NCBI GenBank assembly: GCA_963978895.1
Contig: OZ022238.1
Coordinates: 25,436,082-25,500,081, forward strand
Direction: 5' to 3'
Source of the DNA: Erpobdella octoculata
Taxonomy: Eukaryota > Annelida > Clitellata > Hirudinida > Erpobdellidae
Length of the DNA stretch: 64,000 nucleotides
Below are positions 11,965 to 24,180 of this stretch, piece after piece; positions within the stretch are counted from its first letter, which is position 1; each line of letters opens with the position of its first letter. Below the pieces are notes generated by a model. The model was given only the letters and a program-made list of their open reading frames with translations. It did no database searches and was not told the origin of the DNA. Position numbers and translations under genes: made by a program.

Positions 11965-12558
11965 TGTCATAGGTATAAAATTGAACTCCTCAACGGCTCA
12001 ACCGATTTTTATAAAAAATTTTGTGTACATTTGGTAGGTCTGAAAGTAGGTCCATATCTATATGGGATATTTTTTTAGAATATTTTTTAAAATATATTCT
12101 CTCGGGATAACGATTTTCTGTTTGTGCTATCTATGCGGCATGGCGATAGGTAAAAGTAAATATAGTGTTTGTGGCTATCGGTAATTCGGTTTAAAACGTC
12201 GAACGAACACAGCTTTAAACATGCGTTAGTGAAATAAATATTTATCAATTTTTTTTAGGGTTATTATGCGTATCATCGAAACGGCTGAACCGATTTCTAT
12301 GCGCTTTTTTGTATTCATTTGGTAGGTCTTAGAATAGGGTGTAAAATATTTTACCAATTTTAATCAATTAGCAAGAAAGTATTCAATTTTAACAATTTTA
12401 AGATTGTGTTTTTTCAGACAGACTTTTTTTATACTTCAGCCTTTGTGACTCTCACTATTTTCAATGTTTGTTGTTGTTCATTTGAGTCCTTGTCACTTTT
12501 TCAGCGTTTAGGACCAGCGCTCGCTATTTTCAATTAATATTTGTTTTTTATATAAGTA

Positions 12559-12800
12559 CTAGCGGGGGTGCCCGGTGTTGCCCGAGGTTTTTAATGTTTG
12601 TCTCTCTCGCTCAGGTTTCCTTCCCCGCTTGCTTTTCCAGTTGCTTTCCCGTTCCGGGACGCTTTTCCCGTTCCCGCTCACGCTTGCTCTCCCGTTTCCG
12701 CTCACGCTTGCTCTCCCGTTCCCACTCACGCTTGCTTTCCCGTTCCCGCTCACACTTGCTCTCCTGTTCCCGTTCTCGCTCATTTTTTCTTTTCATTCTT
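12559..12800 (-). mobile_element. Helitron-like 3' end with 24-bp minisatellite
   Basis: Minus-strand CTAG at 12559-12562 is preceded by a GC-rich hairpin (GGGCAACACCGGGCACCCCC). Upstream (12640-12785) lies a minisatellite of about six 24-base units (GGGAACGGGAGAGCAAGCG type on the minus strand). Its frames translate as SGNGRASV-like or Arg/Glu-rich repeats and are not genes. The same terminal hairpin recurs at 13916, 14220, 43833, 50606 and 52830. Confidence 0.6.
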
Positions 12801-13385
12801 TTTTAACTTCTTTTAGCCCTTTAAAAAGTAAAATAGATTTGCTAAAACTGGCTAAAAATTGCTTGAAGCCTTCAAACGTTGTTACGTAAACTAAATATGA
12901 ATTCTATTACGCAATTACCAATTACCGCAACTACTAAAAATAAATAACCAAGATTCAGTAAATAACGAATTCGGTTGAATTTTAGTTGTAAAGATGTCTT
13001 TATATAAAATTATAATTAAATTAAAGAAAATTCTATTTTTTTTTTTGTTAACATTTAATTCATATAATGAAAAAAAAACTCGGCACCCAACAACCGAAAC
13101 TATTCGGCTTAATAAATAACCAAGATTCAGTAAATAACGGATTTGGTTGAATTTTAATTATTATTAATAAATAAAATAACAAAAAATTTCTGTATTTTTG
13201 TTAACATTTATTTAATTAATAAGTCCGCGATCAGCATTTTTCCCACTCCGACGCATTTCAATACTTAAAGATTGCGCATTGTATATTTTTCGAAATAAGG
13301 CGATCCAGGCCGAATTTTTAAAAACCCTTTCTTAGTGAGCACCTAAAATGAGTCAGTCTGTCAGTCAGTCAGTCAGTGGTATTTG

Positions 13386-13388
<3 letters not shown>

Positions 13389-13475
<87 letters not shown>
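13389..13475. repeat. (TA)n microsatellite
   Basis: TA array preceded by a short CAGT tandem (near 13355-13377). It lies beside a GC-rich patch with repeated CCGGCCGGA/CCGGAGCCGGA blocks at 13508-13582, whose outer end TAGGGTTGCACCGGA resembles a hAT-type terminus. Confidence 0.9.
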
Positions 13476-13477
<2 letters not shown>

Positions 13478-13784
13478 TATATATGTATTAGGGTTGCACC
13501 GGACTTGAGTTTTTCAAATCCGGCCGAGCCGGTTCCGGCCGGATTCATAATTCAAAATCCGGCCGGAGCCGGAGCCGGAAACGGTCTTGTCATTTTTTAA
13601 CATTCATCTTTTTATTCAATTGCATGCTATCATTAAAAACCAACGTAGTAACCAACAGACAATATCAGCTTAATTTAAAATAAACAATAAACAAAAATTA
13701 GTAAACAGTATTCGAGGAGGTGGCAGTGGCAACTTCAACAGCAGCCGCCATCGAAGTCTTTAGACTGTTCATCTCACTGTACAG

Positions 13785-13945
13785 GATTGGACCGGGAGCG
13801 GGAAAGCGACCGGCAGCGGGAAAACGACCGAAAACGGGAAAGCGAACAGGAGTGGGAAAGCAGGTGGGAAAGGAAATGGGAGAGAAAGAGACAAACATTA
13901 GAAAAACCTCTAAAAAACCTGGGCAACGCCGGGTATCTCCGCTAG
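13785..13945 (+). mobile_element. Helitron-like 3' end
   Basis: A GGGAAAGCGACCGGCAGC-type minisatellite (GGGAA-rich) is followed by AAAAAACCTGGGCAACGCC, GGGTATCTCCG and CTAG (13942-13945) before T. Architecture is the same as at 50560-50631 on the same strand and at 12559 on the other strand. Confidence 0.6.
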
Positions 13946-14219
13946 TACATACATAAACACACACACAGACACACATACATGCACATACACATACATACAT
14001 ACACACATACATACGCACATACATATATATATAGTTCCCGCTCGCTCACTCGCTCCGCTCCGCTTATTTTGTGACGGATTTCAAAAAAAAAAATTTTATT
14101 TTTGACTCCCATTGACTCTCAAGGTTGTGTGAAAATTTCATTACGATCGGATGAATGGTGTAGCAATGCATAAACGCCATTAACATATATAGATACAAAC
14201 ATTCATTTTTATATATATA

Positions 14220-14300
14220 CTAGCTGGGTTACCCGGCGTTGCCCGGGGAATTTAAAGGTTTTTTTATCGTTTTTCTCTCTGGCTCCCGTTTCCTTAACCG
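14220..14300 (-). mobile_element. Helitron-like 3' end
   Basis: Plus-strand ACTAGCTGGGTTACCCGGCG followed by TTGCCCGGGG gives, on the minus strand, the CCCGGGCAACGCCGGGTAA hairpin followed by CTAG|T. It adjoins a TA-rich target. Confidence 0.6.
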
Positions 14301-16148
14301 CTCGTTTGCCCGGGCATCTTTGCATCTATTGAAACATTTATGCAGATACTTTTGATTTTTAATTAAAAGAAATACAACAAACACATACAGTCATTTTATT
14401 GCAAAGCTTTCTGATACACAATGTTTTTTGTTTTTCCATAAGGTGCATTAATAGTTATACTATTATACTTAAAATACATTAATAGTTATATTGATATACT
14501 CACTCACAATAAATTTTTCAATTTTCTTGTCTGTAAGCACAAAATAATATCTGTTAGAGGTTAGAGTGGTTAGATTGGTTAGAGTGGTTAGACTGGTAGA
14601 GCGATAATGATAGCCTGACACACAACGACCGAAACAATTTACAATTTAATATATACACAACAATAATTAACAATTAAATAATATAAAAATAGTAGCCTAA
14701 GTAAATAATATAAGAATAGTAGCCTAAGTTTTTAAATTACTTTGATTTCGAGAAACCGAGACGATAAACAGCGAATGTAAACAAAACATAGCTCTGATAC
14801 AATAGCGAAAATATTTAAAAAAATTAATTTTCTAAAACATTCAAAAACATTTGAACGATATACAGTAATTAAAAAAATAATAGTATAGTATATAGTATAT
14901 TATATATTACTTTTGATATATTGATATAATTGATATAAGTAAAATAATACTCACTTTTGATTTTGAGAAATCGCGACAACCAACAACGACGGAACAGAAG
15001 TCGAAAGCAACCCTAAGCTCGTTAAGCCGCGATATAATTGCATAGATAAAATATTTCTAAAAATTAATTTTCTAAAATTGCATAGATAAAATATTTCTAA
15101 AAATTAATTTTCTAAAAACATTCAAAACAATTTTTTTAAATAAATGAGATTATTTGTTAGGTGGTAAATGTTTATTATGTAAAATTTCGTGCAAATCCCT
15201 TCATTGGTTTTGGCGTTATTAATGAACATACGTTGCCTTTTATATATATAGATAGATAAAATACGTGTTTCATTACTTTTTGAAAAATTAATTTTCAAGC
15301 TTTGAGGTTTTGTGTCCGTTAAAACAAGCTAAGTCCAGTTCATCACAAAACGGCCAGACCTCAATTTTTGTGCTTATGAAACGGGCCAGATTGGGCCTAA
15401 ATAACAAGACAGGCTTGAAATTATTTGCCTATAAATTAAGCCGGTCCGGCTCTTAACAATCCGCGTAGGGCTTCATAGATTAGTCACTGCACGGGCCATG
15501 ATTTTAGGGTTTTCAGAAGGGCCAAACCTGAAGTCAAGGTGGGACGAGCCAAATTTGTCGCCAAGTACATCAAAATTTTAAGCCTCTAAAAACTAGCCGG
15601 AGCTAAATTAGACGGGCCGGGCTAAGCCTAGAATTTTGGCTACCGAAATGGGCCGGGCCAAGCCGGGCCGTGAAAAACCGGCCCGCGCAGCTACTCTCTA
15701 CTGTGGATGCACGGTTCAAATTCTCTAATCATGAGCGAGCTAAACTAAATGCTAGTTTTTATTTTATTAAATGCAAATTTGCAGACTTGCTAAATGTAAA
15801 GGACTGCATAGTTTAAGGAATTTTTCCTATCAATCCACCTGTATGGAAAATATAAAAAATCGGGCTGCCCTGCATTGAAAGTAGTTAACATATTGTTCAT
15901 GTACTTGCACGGAAGATTTCGCCAATTGTATTTGCCGTGAATCTGCACAGAAGATAATTTTGTCGCTATTTTCCATTCGTCCACACGCTGGTTAATGGAG
16001 CAAATAAATAGCATTTAGTTATGGTCGCTTAGTCCAGCGAGATTGGCTATTTTTGTTAAGCCATTCAATTTTTACCAGAATTCATGAAAAATGAAAAAAT
16101 TATAGACAAGACTAAGCTATAAAAATATGTACTGTTAATTTATTTGTT
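14301..16148. other. AT-rich repeat-derived region without recognised gene
   Basis: Contains dispersed-repeat sequence, for example a block around 14380-14450 that resembles 19620-19690. It also contains a 37-base local duplication near 15040-15115 and a GGGCC-rich low-complexity tract at 15440-15690. A minus-strand open frame at 15790-16014 shows no recognisable domain. This belongs to the giant intron of the ADAMTS-like gene if the exon chain is right. Confidence 0.4.
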
Positions 16149-16240
16149 TGTTGTATCTTGTTTATTTGTAGTTTTAGATAAGGTCGTTATCTAAATGGAT
16201 AGGTTTGAGATATGAGTACTCGGTACTTGATGCTGTAGAT
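16149..16240 (-). mobile_element. Gypsy 3' LTR, outer segment (split by P-like insertion)
   Basis: The segment from TGTTGTATCTTGTTTATTTG to GCTGTAGAT is near-identical to the start of the other LTR at 25709. It is the outer end of the 3' LTR (element on the minus strand). The LTR is broken exactly at 16240 by the P-like transposon and resumes at 20419. Confidence 0.85.
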
Positions 16241-16393
16241 CATGGACTTCTTAATATATACCTGGACGAACAAGTAATATAACAATCGACATCGCGAGGC
16301 TGACGTATTTGTTATGCATTCTAAACAAATATTAACTGTTATAACTTTGTTTTTCTTGTTTATTTTCAATTTCAAATTAATAACAGACAAATT

Positions 16394-18225
16394 TTAATTT
16401 TTCAGTTTTTTTATTTTAGAATCTGTGCGTTTCACATTTTTTACTTCAAAATGAGTTTTCATTAAGTTTTTACTGAAACAGTTAAATAAAGATTTAGACA
16501 TAAAATATTTTAAGTCATGATCATTGTCACAAAAATTTGATAATGAAATGACAGAATCAAAATCATCAATAAATGTCCTCTCAACAATCATTATAAAAAG
16601 TGATAAATGATCATTGCATGAAATGAATTTCTTAAAAATTTCTTGAGACTCCTTAATTTGTTTAAAAATCTTATATGCATTGAGACAAGTCCTCCAAGCA
16701 AAGTCAGTTGGGATGGCCAATCCACCTCTGTTGATCTGATCAATGTATTTTGTGGAGAAGTGATTTTCATCAGAATGCTCTGAGTCTGTGTCAATCTGAT
16801 CAATATATTCTGAGAAAAGGTTTTCATCAGAATGCTTTGAGCTTGAGTCAATCAAATATTCTTTACATGAATCGCATTTGGTTGTATTGCAAACAGACTT
16901 TGCCACTGCTCCGCAAACATAAGAAAGTGTTGAAGACTCATCATCATTTAAATCCAACTTATGAATTTCTTCAGCAATATCATCTGCAAGACCATTCAAA
17001 TTTTCATTACTTGTTTCATTAGAAGATGGTATAACAAATTTTTCTATTTCATCTATGGTGAACCCTGAATATTTAAGAAGTGATATCGCCCTGATTTTTT
17101 TGTCACTTTCTAGGGCTTGACGACAAGATATGAAGTAGTTACACCCCGCCATTTGCCTCATCCAACCGAATCTGGATTCAATTGCATCTGACTGAAGATT
17201 GCCAATAATTACATAATTAAATCCTTTTTTTTCTATAAGATATTTTACACACAAAACTGTGAAAGTTTCCTTACTAAAACCATAATTGGGTCTACATGAT
17301 TTTTCCCAGGTTTCAACAAATATTAAAAAAGATTTAAGCTTCTCTAATTTCCAATCATCAATAGATCTTACTGGGTCCATAAAACAGTTTCTTTTGTGAT
17401 AACCCTTGGTTTGGTCTTTCACATTCATTATCTCCCATTGCTGCAAAATAATTGAGACAAAATCTGCAGTTGATTTCCACTCAGGATGAGTTTCACAATA
17501 AAAATATAATGCATCCTTTGTGGTTTCATGAAAAATTGCAGATGCATTTTTTACAGAGATTCTTTCCAGATTGGTAGGATTGAGAGAAGATTTGGTCAGT
17601 TTATGAGCTTTTTTTAGACACATATTTTGTTCTATGTTGAATAATTCTATGATGTGATTGAAATTTGGATTTATAGAGAAATGTTCATTCACCATATTTG
17701 GACATTTGAAAATTTTTCGATATTGAAAATTATTATACATATTTTTGAAATTATGCACTGGATCAAATAACAAAAAAATTGGTTCTCCAGTTGCAGGATG
17801 AACAATACTTGCTTCCAAATTTCCTGTGCATAAATAATCTTTGAAAAATTTGCGATTTATAGCAGCATTATCCACAATAACAGAAACTACATTGAAATTA
17901 ATATCATCTAAAGTTTTCATCACTTCCAAATAACACGAATGCTGTTTTTGAGCAGTTAAATTTGCCATTGGATAGAGAGAAATTAAATCTTTATATTTTC
18001 CAGCCACTGATTTAATCATGAAACAGAGCATTGTGCTGGCTACTTTGGCTTCAGGTGTTAGTCCAATATACTCTCCACCACAATATTCAACTTTTTTGGA
18101 TATATATATCTCATCTATTATTAAGGAAACTGTTCTTTGATATTGATTCAATTGTGAATATCTCATACGAAGATAATTTTCATTATGGGTAACAAAACAA
18201 AGAATTTCATTCCGGCTCGGACGTC
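16394..18225 (-). pseudogene. P-like transposase, catalytic and C-terminal part
   Basis: About 610 uninterrupted codons. Landmarks are VSLIIDEIYISKKVEY (near residue 40, first catalytic Asp as in P/THAP9 transposases), SVIVDNAAINRKFF (near 120), LLFDPVHNFKNMYNNF (near 160, the P-family DPxHxxKxxxN motif) and GNLQSDAIESRFGWMRQ (near 350, acidic residue of the last catalytic segment). YVCGAVAKSVCNTTKCDSC (near 440) is a Cys pair region seen near the C-terminus of THAP9-like proteins. Upstream coding sequence continues beyond an inserted retroposon, so the protein cannot be made in one piece although this half is otherwise intact. The first codons of the open frame (MTRRRPS) are an arbitrary start. 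Confidence 0.9.
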
Positions 18226-18456
18226 GCCTGGTCAAACAAGGTCTACAAGGTCACCGCTTCCTTTTCTGGGCCTAGACGGAAGTGAAAAGTTAGCTATGGG
18301 CTTGAGGAAGAATTTATGAGCTCGGCCTGAAGTGACAGTCTGCCCTGGATTGTGACTTGTGGAGGGGCCTGATATGGAAAAAACGTCCAACCCTAGCATA
18401 GCGTGGAATAGGGACGTTTAAAAAATAAATGATGATGATGATGATGATGATGACTG
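18226..18456 (+). mobile_element. Short retroposon 3' fragment with (ATG)n tail inside transposase
   Basis: About 230 bases of GC-richer sequence end in TAGCATAGCGTGGAATAGGG, ACG and an (ATG)n tail (18430-18453). The tail and its conserved 3' sequence are typical of LINE/SINE 3' ends. It separates RKTGLS from SRNEIL in the transposase. The His-repeat in the flanking frame is the translated tail. Exact boundaries and target duplication are uncertain. Confidence 0.7.
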
Positions 18457-18923
18457 AGGCCGGTTTTTCTGTTAAACACTTTGGTTACTTTTTTTAATGT
18501 TGAGACAGATGGTAGTGACAAAACCTCTTCTTCTTTCAAAAATGTGTAGCCTGCGGGACTGATGGAATATAACAAATAACTCGTTACCATCAATTCTGGT
18601 GAGTAGTGGTGACCATGTTTTTTGGATTTGATTAAAATTAGTTGTTCTTTGAGATGATTCAATTTTTTAATTGCATAAATGGATTCATTGTCAATTATAA
18701 ACTGTAGTGACATAATGGCATTTTCCAATGCTGATTCATTTTGAAAGGGTTTGTCTTCTAACCAGAAATTAATTCTTGACATTAAATTATTAATCTGTGA
18801 TAATTTTTTTAATTCTCCTTTAACAATGTCATTATATTTAGTGTGTTGAACTAATTTTTCATTAACAAAAATTTCGAATGACTTATCATCATGGATTTTT
18901 AAAACAGCAGTCATTTTTGGCAC
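18457..18923 (-). pseudogene. P-like transposase, N-terminal helical region
   Basis: It reads MPKMTAVLKIHDDKSFEIF, then LEDKPFQNESALENAIMSL and HHYSPELMVTSYLLYSISPAGYTFL, ending LPSVSTLKKVTKVFNRK. The segment [H/Y]YSPEL...YxxSPxxYxFL...LPSxxTL is the conserved helix-turn-helix-like segment that precedes the catalytic core in THAP9/P-like transposases. It follows the THAP-domain frame after a stop/frameshift near 18930-18964. It is cut at its C-terminal side by the retroposon. Confidence 0.85.
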
Positions 18924-18963
18924 TGGATTGTCAAGGTTAACTTTATAAATTATCAGTTTATCA

Positions 18964-19476
18964 TCAACAATATTTTTTAAAAATCCAGAGGGTGAAGGTC
19001 ATTTTATCCAAAATCTGATGAATATCAGCTTCTTCAATATTTTCTTCGTTTTCAATGTTTTCAATCATTGATAATAATTTACAGTTTTCAGATTGACGCC
19101 GCTGTTCGCAGGTAGCTAAAGTTGTTGATCGGGTAGTTTTCGGTGTTGATAAGTATTTTGGTGCATTGGGAAATATCGATGGAATTGCTTCAGGTTTAAG
19201 GTGTTTAACATTAACTTTGATGTCTTGAGATTTTCTGCGTTTTACTCTGTGCACATTTGTGTCTATGGAATTATAAACAAAATCAGTATCTAAAAAATGG
19301 AGAGAACAAACTCTGGAATATTGTGTTGGAACAAAATTTTCGCGAGGATTGGCTCGAATCCATTTATTACATAAATCTTTGTCTTCAAGTGGAAATTTAT
19401 GTAAGCTAATGTTTGGAGACTTTTCAGTACTATCATATCCTGTTCTACAACCATAAATTGAGCACTTGTAAACCAT
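18964..19476 (-). CDS. THAP domain of the P-like transposon
   Basis: A 170-codon frame starting MVYKCSIYGCRTGYD. The C2CH zinc-binding set is visible: C5, C10, then VCSLHF supplying the Cys and His near residues 56-59. The core Trp (CNKWIRANPR), FPLEDKD segment and an AVPTIF-like box (AIPSIFP near residue 98) are also present. THAP domains bind the element's own termini. The C-terminal tail (ENIENEENIEEADIH) looks like a short coiled coil. The start fits because a THAP domain normally begins within a few residues of the first Met. In an intact element it would be joined to the downstream transposase by splicing or in one frame. Confidence 0.9.
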   Translation of the reverse strand: MVYKCSIYGCRTGYDSTEKSPNISLHKFPLEDKDLCNKWIRANPRENFVPTQYSRVCSLHFLDTDFVYNSIDTNVHRVKRRKSQDIKVNVKHLKPEAIPSIFPNAPKYLSTPKTTRSTTLATCEQRRQSENCKLLSMIENIENEENIEEADIHQILDKMTFTLWIFKKYC

Positions 19477-19599
19477 TCTGTAATATTAAATGGCAAATTA
19501 AAAAAATGTATTTGAAATAATTAAATTCAATAACTTTCAATAAACATTAATAAAATTTTAATCTCGAAATGGAAAATCTAATTTTCTAACTAACTATAT

Positions 19600-20389
19600 A
19601 TATATATAGTTAATTAAGCACAAACACATACACATATTTTATTGTAAAGCATTTTTGTACACAATATTTTTTGGTTTTCCCATGTGGTGAAAATATATAT
19701 TAATTTTTGGGGCTTCCAACACGGGAACATGCCACAACATTTAATGATATAAGAAAATTGAATTATAATAAATTAGCTAACGTGATCTGTTTACTTTATA
19801 AAGAAAAAAAATTGTTATACTAATAATTAAACGCCTCATTTGGGAAAGTATAGCGATAATGATAAATGTAGTGATTGTAGTTGTAGAATGTAAATGTAGT
19901 GCATTGCAACGATAGCATTAATTAGATGCAACAAATAAAAAAATTATTAAAAACTTATTAAACTATAAAAATGCTTATTAAAAGTAAATAAACTTACATT
20001 TTTATCTTCCGATCCGCTATAATCGCTATATAAACTAAACGTGTCAAACTCTTATTACGGCTTACTTATATTATTATACAGACTCGAAACAGGCGATATA
20101 AAAACAACGATCAATATACCACACAAACATAAAAAGTTATTTTTTTTTCAAGAAACAAATTTTTAAAAATTTGTAATTATTTTTATGTTTTGACTAAAGA
20201 TATAAAATGCGATTAAAAATTATTATAACAAACAATAGAATGAGTAATACGAGATGAACGCGTTTAATATAAAGCGGTTAGCTTTAAGCTACGAAGCACA
20301 TAGCACAGCTATGTGCTTATGTGCTATTGTGCAGTTATTATACAACAGCCTCTCGATGTCGGTCGTTGGCTAATGCTGTATTTAGTTGA
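19600..20389. other. P-like element 5' non-coding region
   Basis: Between the THAP frame and the right terminus the sequence is AT-rich and non-coding. 19620-19700 resembles a dispersed repeat near 14385-14450, suggesting an older small insertion. 20281-20330 has local direct repeats (TAGCACAGCTATGTGCT). Confidence 0.5.
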
Positions 20390-20418
20390 TCGTCCAGGTA
20401 TATATTAAGAAGTCCATG

Positions 20419-21253
<835 letters not shown>

Positions 21254-21262
21254 ACCTCCCTC

Positions 21263-21775
21263 CTAAGTTGAACACTGCTGAGTGTATGACTTGTTTTTCG
21301 GGTTGACCTCAAGTCGGGAAGGTATGTGTCGTTGTCTGTTGGAACGTCTTGGAAGTGGTGTTGATGGTGAAAGAGGTGATGAATTGATCGAGTCTTTAGC
21401 GAAAGAAAGGGGTACTGTGTTTGGGTCCTGTATAGACTGTTTTGTTTGTAAATCGATTTTTACTGATTCTGATTCTGTTTCTGGTTCCTGAAAATGGACA
21501 GATTTGTTATTGTTGGGTGAACCTTCACCTTTTAAAATACTCTTTGGAATTTCAATGTCTTCTGTATCTGTCTCCATAGGTTCCAGTGTTGTTTTTTCTT
21601 TTTCTCCTGTAGTTATATTTTTATAAGGTAAGTCAAATGTTTCAAGAAGTGTTCTTGTAGAATTCGTATGTAGACGTGGTCGTACCTGATTAACGTGGCG
21701 TCTCCATATTTTCCTCTCGACTGATATGTCGTAAAGAACTCTCCCCGTCGACGTAAAATTTGACCCGAGATACAC
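21263..21775 (-). pseudogene. Gypsy: C-terminal tail of pol (post-integrase)
   Basis: It reads GRVLYDISVERKIWRRHVNQ, an integrase C-terminal GPxxYxV...WRRHxxQ segment. A Ser/Pro/Glu-rich linker follows, then [15 protein letters not shown], the basic end common in Gypsy pol. It stops 12 bases before the polypurine tract. A stop near 21780 separates it from the integrase core. Confidence 0.85.
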
Positions 21776-21783
21776 TTAATTAA

Positions 21784-22517
21784 TCAAGGTCGATAGTCCC
21801 GAACAAACACTAAGTCACCATTTTGGAAATGTCGAGATCGCGCCCCATGATGACGGTTGAATTGTTTCTCCATAATGTCCGATCGACGAGTATCATGTTT
21901 AATAGTTTGAGGGTGTAACTCAGTTAATATTGAGCGCAGTTTTCTGCCAAGAAAATTTTCAGCTGGGGAGCGACCGTTCGGTGATGAGATGCACAGAGTT
22001 GTCCTATAGCTGAATAGAAAAATTTGTAATGAATTTTTGTATGTGTCTTCATCCTTTAGTTTCATCAAAGCCCTTTTAAAAGTGTCTACGAATCGTTCGG
22101 CTTGACCGTTGGACTGTGGATGAAACGGTGGCGATTTTATATGTTTAATCGCGCTTTCTCTATAGTATTCCTGAAAAACAACCGAAGTAAATTGTGTCTC
22201 ATTGTCTCTGACAATTGTTTCGGGCAACCCAAATTGGGGAAAAGTCGTTGTAGTACACTTATGGTGTTGTTTGTGGTACTGGATGTCATGTCCACTATCT
22301 CCGGCCACTTGCAAAACGCATCCACTATCACGAGATACATGCGCCCGTGAAGTGGTCCGGCAAAATCAATATGGATGCGACTCCAAGGTTTCTTCAGGCC
22401 ATGTCCAAAATGTGTGTTTGATTGGTGCTTTAGTTGCTTCTTGGCAGGGAATGCAACTGCGTGACCAATCATCGATATCTCAATCAATGCCACTCCAGTA
22501 CACATGTTTTCGTGCAA
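21784..22517 (-). pseudogene. Gypsy: integrase core
   Basis: DDE-type integrase with a frameshift near 22240. The first part has KKPWSRIHIDFAGPLHGR (first Asp) and YLVIVDAFCKWPEI. The second has FGLPETIVRDNETQFTS (second Asp) and FHPQSNGQAERFVDTFKRAL (catalytic Glu). It inserts retrotransposon cDNA into the genome. The upstream HHCC zinc finger is only partly readable. Confidence 0.9.
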
Positions 22518-22899
22518 TTATTAAAACATTATCTAAATAACACGGAAATATTGTTAAAAAATAAAACATAGGTAGTAAAAAAATATGAAATAAATCAGAC
22601 CAACCCTCGTGTATAGTAATGTCTGTTTTAAGGAGGCTTAGTTTGTTGATTGTTGGAGACAAGTTTTCATTCCATCTACAGGTCCGGACATATTGTAGTA
22701 GCATTTTGAGGTCATTGTCCGTTTTTGTCGCTTCATTGATCTCTTTGTTTGAAACCGGAAGATATTTGATGACATTAACATATAGAGTATTTATGTCTTG
22801 GTTTATGGCTGCTATCAATGTATCTTCGTCTGATGTTTTTGGTGGTAGTGCGTCAGCCTGTCCGAAAGATGTAGTTTTACGATATTCAATTTTGAAATC
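22518..22899 (-). pseudogene. Gypsy: RNase H to integrase linker, decayed
   Basis: The frame at 22480-22818 reads KYLPVSNKEINEATKTDNDLKML, a typical start of the Gypsy linker (EIxxATxxDxxLxxLLxxV). A small foreign or decayed stretch (22525-22600) interrupts before the integrase zinc finger. Confidence 0.75.
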
Positions 22900-23370
22900 T
22901 TATGCGAGTAGTGTTAGAGCCCATCGCTGAAGTCTGTTTGCTGTGTATTCTGGTATACTTTTCTTATTGCCGAATATGGTAAGAAGTGGTTGATGGTCGG
23001 TAAGGAGCGTGAAATGTCGACCGTAAATGTATCGGTGGAAATTACGAACGGCGAAGACTAAAGCTAAACCTTCTTTTTCGATTTGTCCGTAGTTCTTTTC
23101 TGCTGGAATGAGTGCACGACAAGCATGTGCAATTGCTTTCTCAGTTCCGTTTTTATATTTGTGTGATATCACTGTTCCTATACCATAGTCCGAAGCATCA
23201 GCTGCAACAACTATTGCTTGATTTGGATCATAATGGGTTAGGAGGAGATCTGACATAAAGATCTTCTTGGTATTTTTAAATGCCGTTTGACAACTGGGTG
23301 ACCATTCGAATTGTATGCCTTTTTTTAACAACGCATCCAATGGCGCTCGTAAGTTGCGCATACTCGGTAC
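22900..23370 (-). pseudogene. Gypsy: RNase H domain
   Basis: It reads MRNLRAPLDALLKKGIQFEW, a typical Gypsy RT/RNase H connection. AADASDYGIGTVISHK (first catalytic Asp), EKNYGQIEKEGLALVFAVR (catalytic Glu), RHFTLLTDHQPLLTIFG (second Asp) and TANRLQRWAL follow. Upstream it is cut from the RT by a SINE insertion. Confidence 0.9.
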
Positions 23371-23373
23371 AAA

Positions 23374-23612
23374 CTATAATAATAATAATAATAATAATGA
23401 ATTTATATAGCGCCAGATAAGTCAGAGGCGCTTACGAAGGTTCCTTTGGATCGGAAACTTCGAAGAACACGCTATTTTCATAGACATGAGAAAGCAATGC
23501 GAGTGAACTCCTTGCCTAAGGGAGTTACGCTGGTGACGCAGGTGAGGCTTGAACTGCCGACCTAACGATCAACAGGCGAGCGCTCTACCGCTCTGCCACC
23601 AGCGCCTCTATA
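23374..23612 (-). mobile_element. tRNA-derived SINE inserted in Gypsy pol
   Basis: The minus strand shows a tRNA-like head: GGCAGAGCGGTAGAGCGCTC fits a Pol III A box (TRGCNNARYNG type) and GGCAGTTCAAGCCTC fits a B box (GGTTCGANNCC). It ends in a (TTA)n tail. CTATA occurs at both edges (23374-23378, 23608-23612), a possible short target duplication. It separates FLGLISYY from VPSMRNLRAP in the host pol frame. Confidence 0.8.
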
Positions 23613-24180
23613 GTAACTTATTAGTCCCAGAAACGTTCGAACTTGACCAACGTCTTTAGGGGCGGGCATTTGAATAATGGAATAAATTTTCTTTGGATAA
23701 GGACGGCGTCCTGCGGCCGAAATGACCTGTCCTAAGTACGTTATTTCGGACATCACCAGAATGCATTTTTCTATTCTTATTCGAAATCCATAGCTAAGGA
23801 TTCTGTTGAAAAGAGCTTCTAAATTTCTGTTGTGCTCTTCCAACGTTCGTCCTGTGACGATGACGTCATCTAAATAAGCAGCAACACCATCTAGGCCAGA
23901 TATCATAGTGTCAATGATTTGTTGGAATATGCGCGGAGCCGATTTTACGCCAAATGGAAGTCGATTGTAGCGAAATAGCCCTTTATGTGTGTTTATCGTT
24001 AAGAGCTCTTTGCAGTCTTCGGCTACCTCGATCTGGGGGCATGCTTTCGCAAAATCTATCTGAGAAAACACTGTTCCTCCGTTTAACCTGGTGAAAACCT
24101 CGTCCATCGTTGGTAAAGGGTGTCGGTGTAGCATCAACGCGTCGTTTATACCGGTCGAGAAATCAGCGCAGAGTCGAATT
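23613..24180 (-). pseudogene. Gypsy: reverse transcriptase
   Basis: RT core with HPLPTMDEVFTRLNGG, FSQIDFAKACPQIEV (first Asp), LFRYNRLPFGVKSAPRIFQQ and VAAYLDDVIVTG (YLDD catalytic box). It ends VRTFLGLISYY, where the SINE intervenes. Stops near 24140-24200 break the N-terminal side. Confidence 0.9.

Larger units (their letters stand above)
16241..20418 (-). mobile_element. P-like DNA transposon with exact 29-bp TIRs and 8-bp target duplication
   Basis: The left end CATGGACTTCTTAATATA... and the right end are exact reverse complements over 29 bases (16241-16269, 20390-20418). The 8-base sequence CTGTAGAT flanks both sides (16233-16240, 20419-20426). Eight-base duplications and termini of about 30 bp starting CA are features of the P superfamily. 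Inside, on the minus strand and in the right order, are a THAP domain (18964-19476), a helical/HTH region (18457-18923) and the transposase core (16394-18225). A short retroposon has split the transposase (18226-18456). The site is the LTR of a Gypsy element, so the P-like insertion is younger than it. Confidence 0.95.

Noticed and set aside
12559..12889. SGNGRASV-repeat protein and its complementary frames
   Set aside because: A minisatellite next to a Helitron-like terminus. No start context or domain.
15790..16014. Minus-strand 74-codon frame
   Set aside because: No motif, no splice context that fits the ADAMTS exons, and it lies in repeat-derived DNA.
23376..23608. Functional tRNA gene
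   Set aside because: The A and B box-like blocks lie in a SINE with a (TTA)n tail. A cloverleaf with proper acceptor and anticodon stems is not supported.
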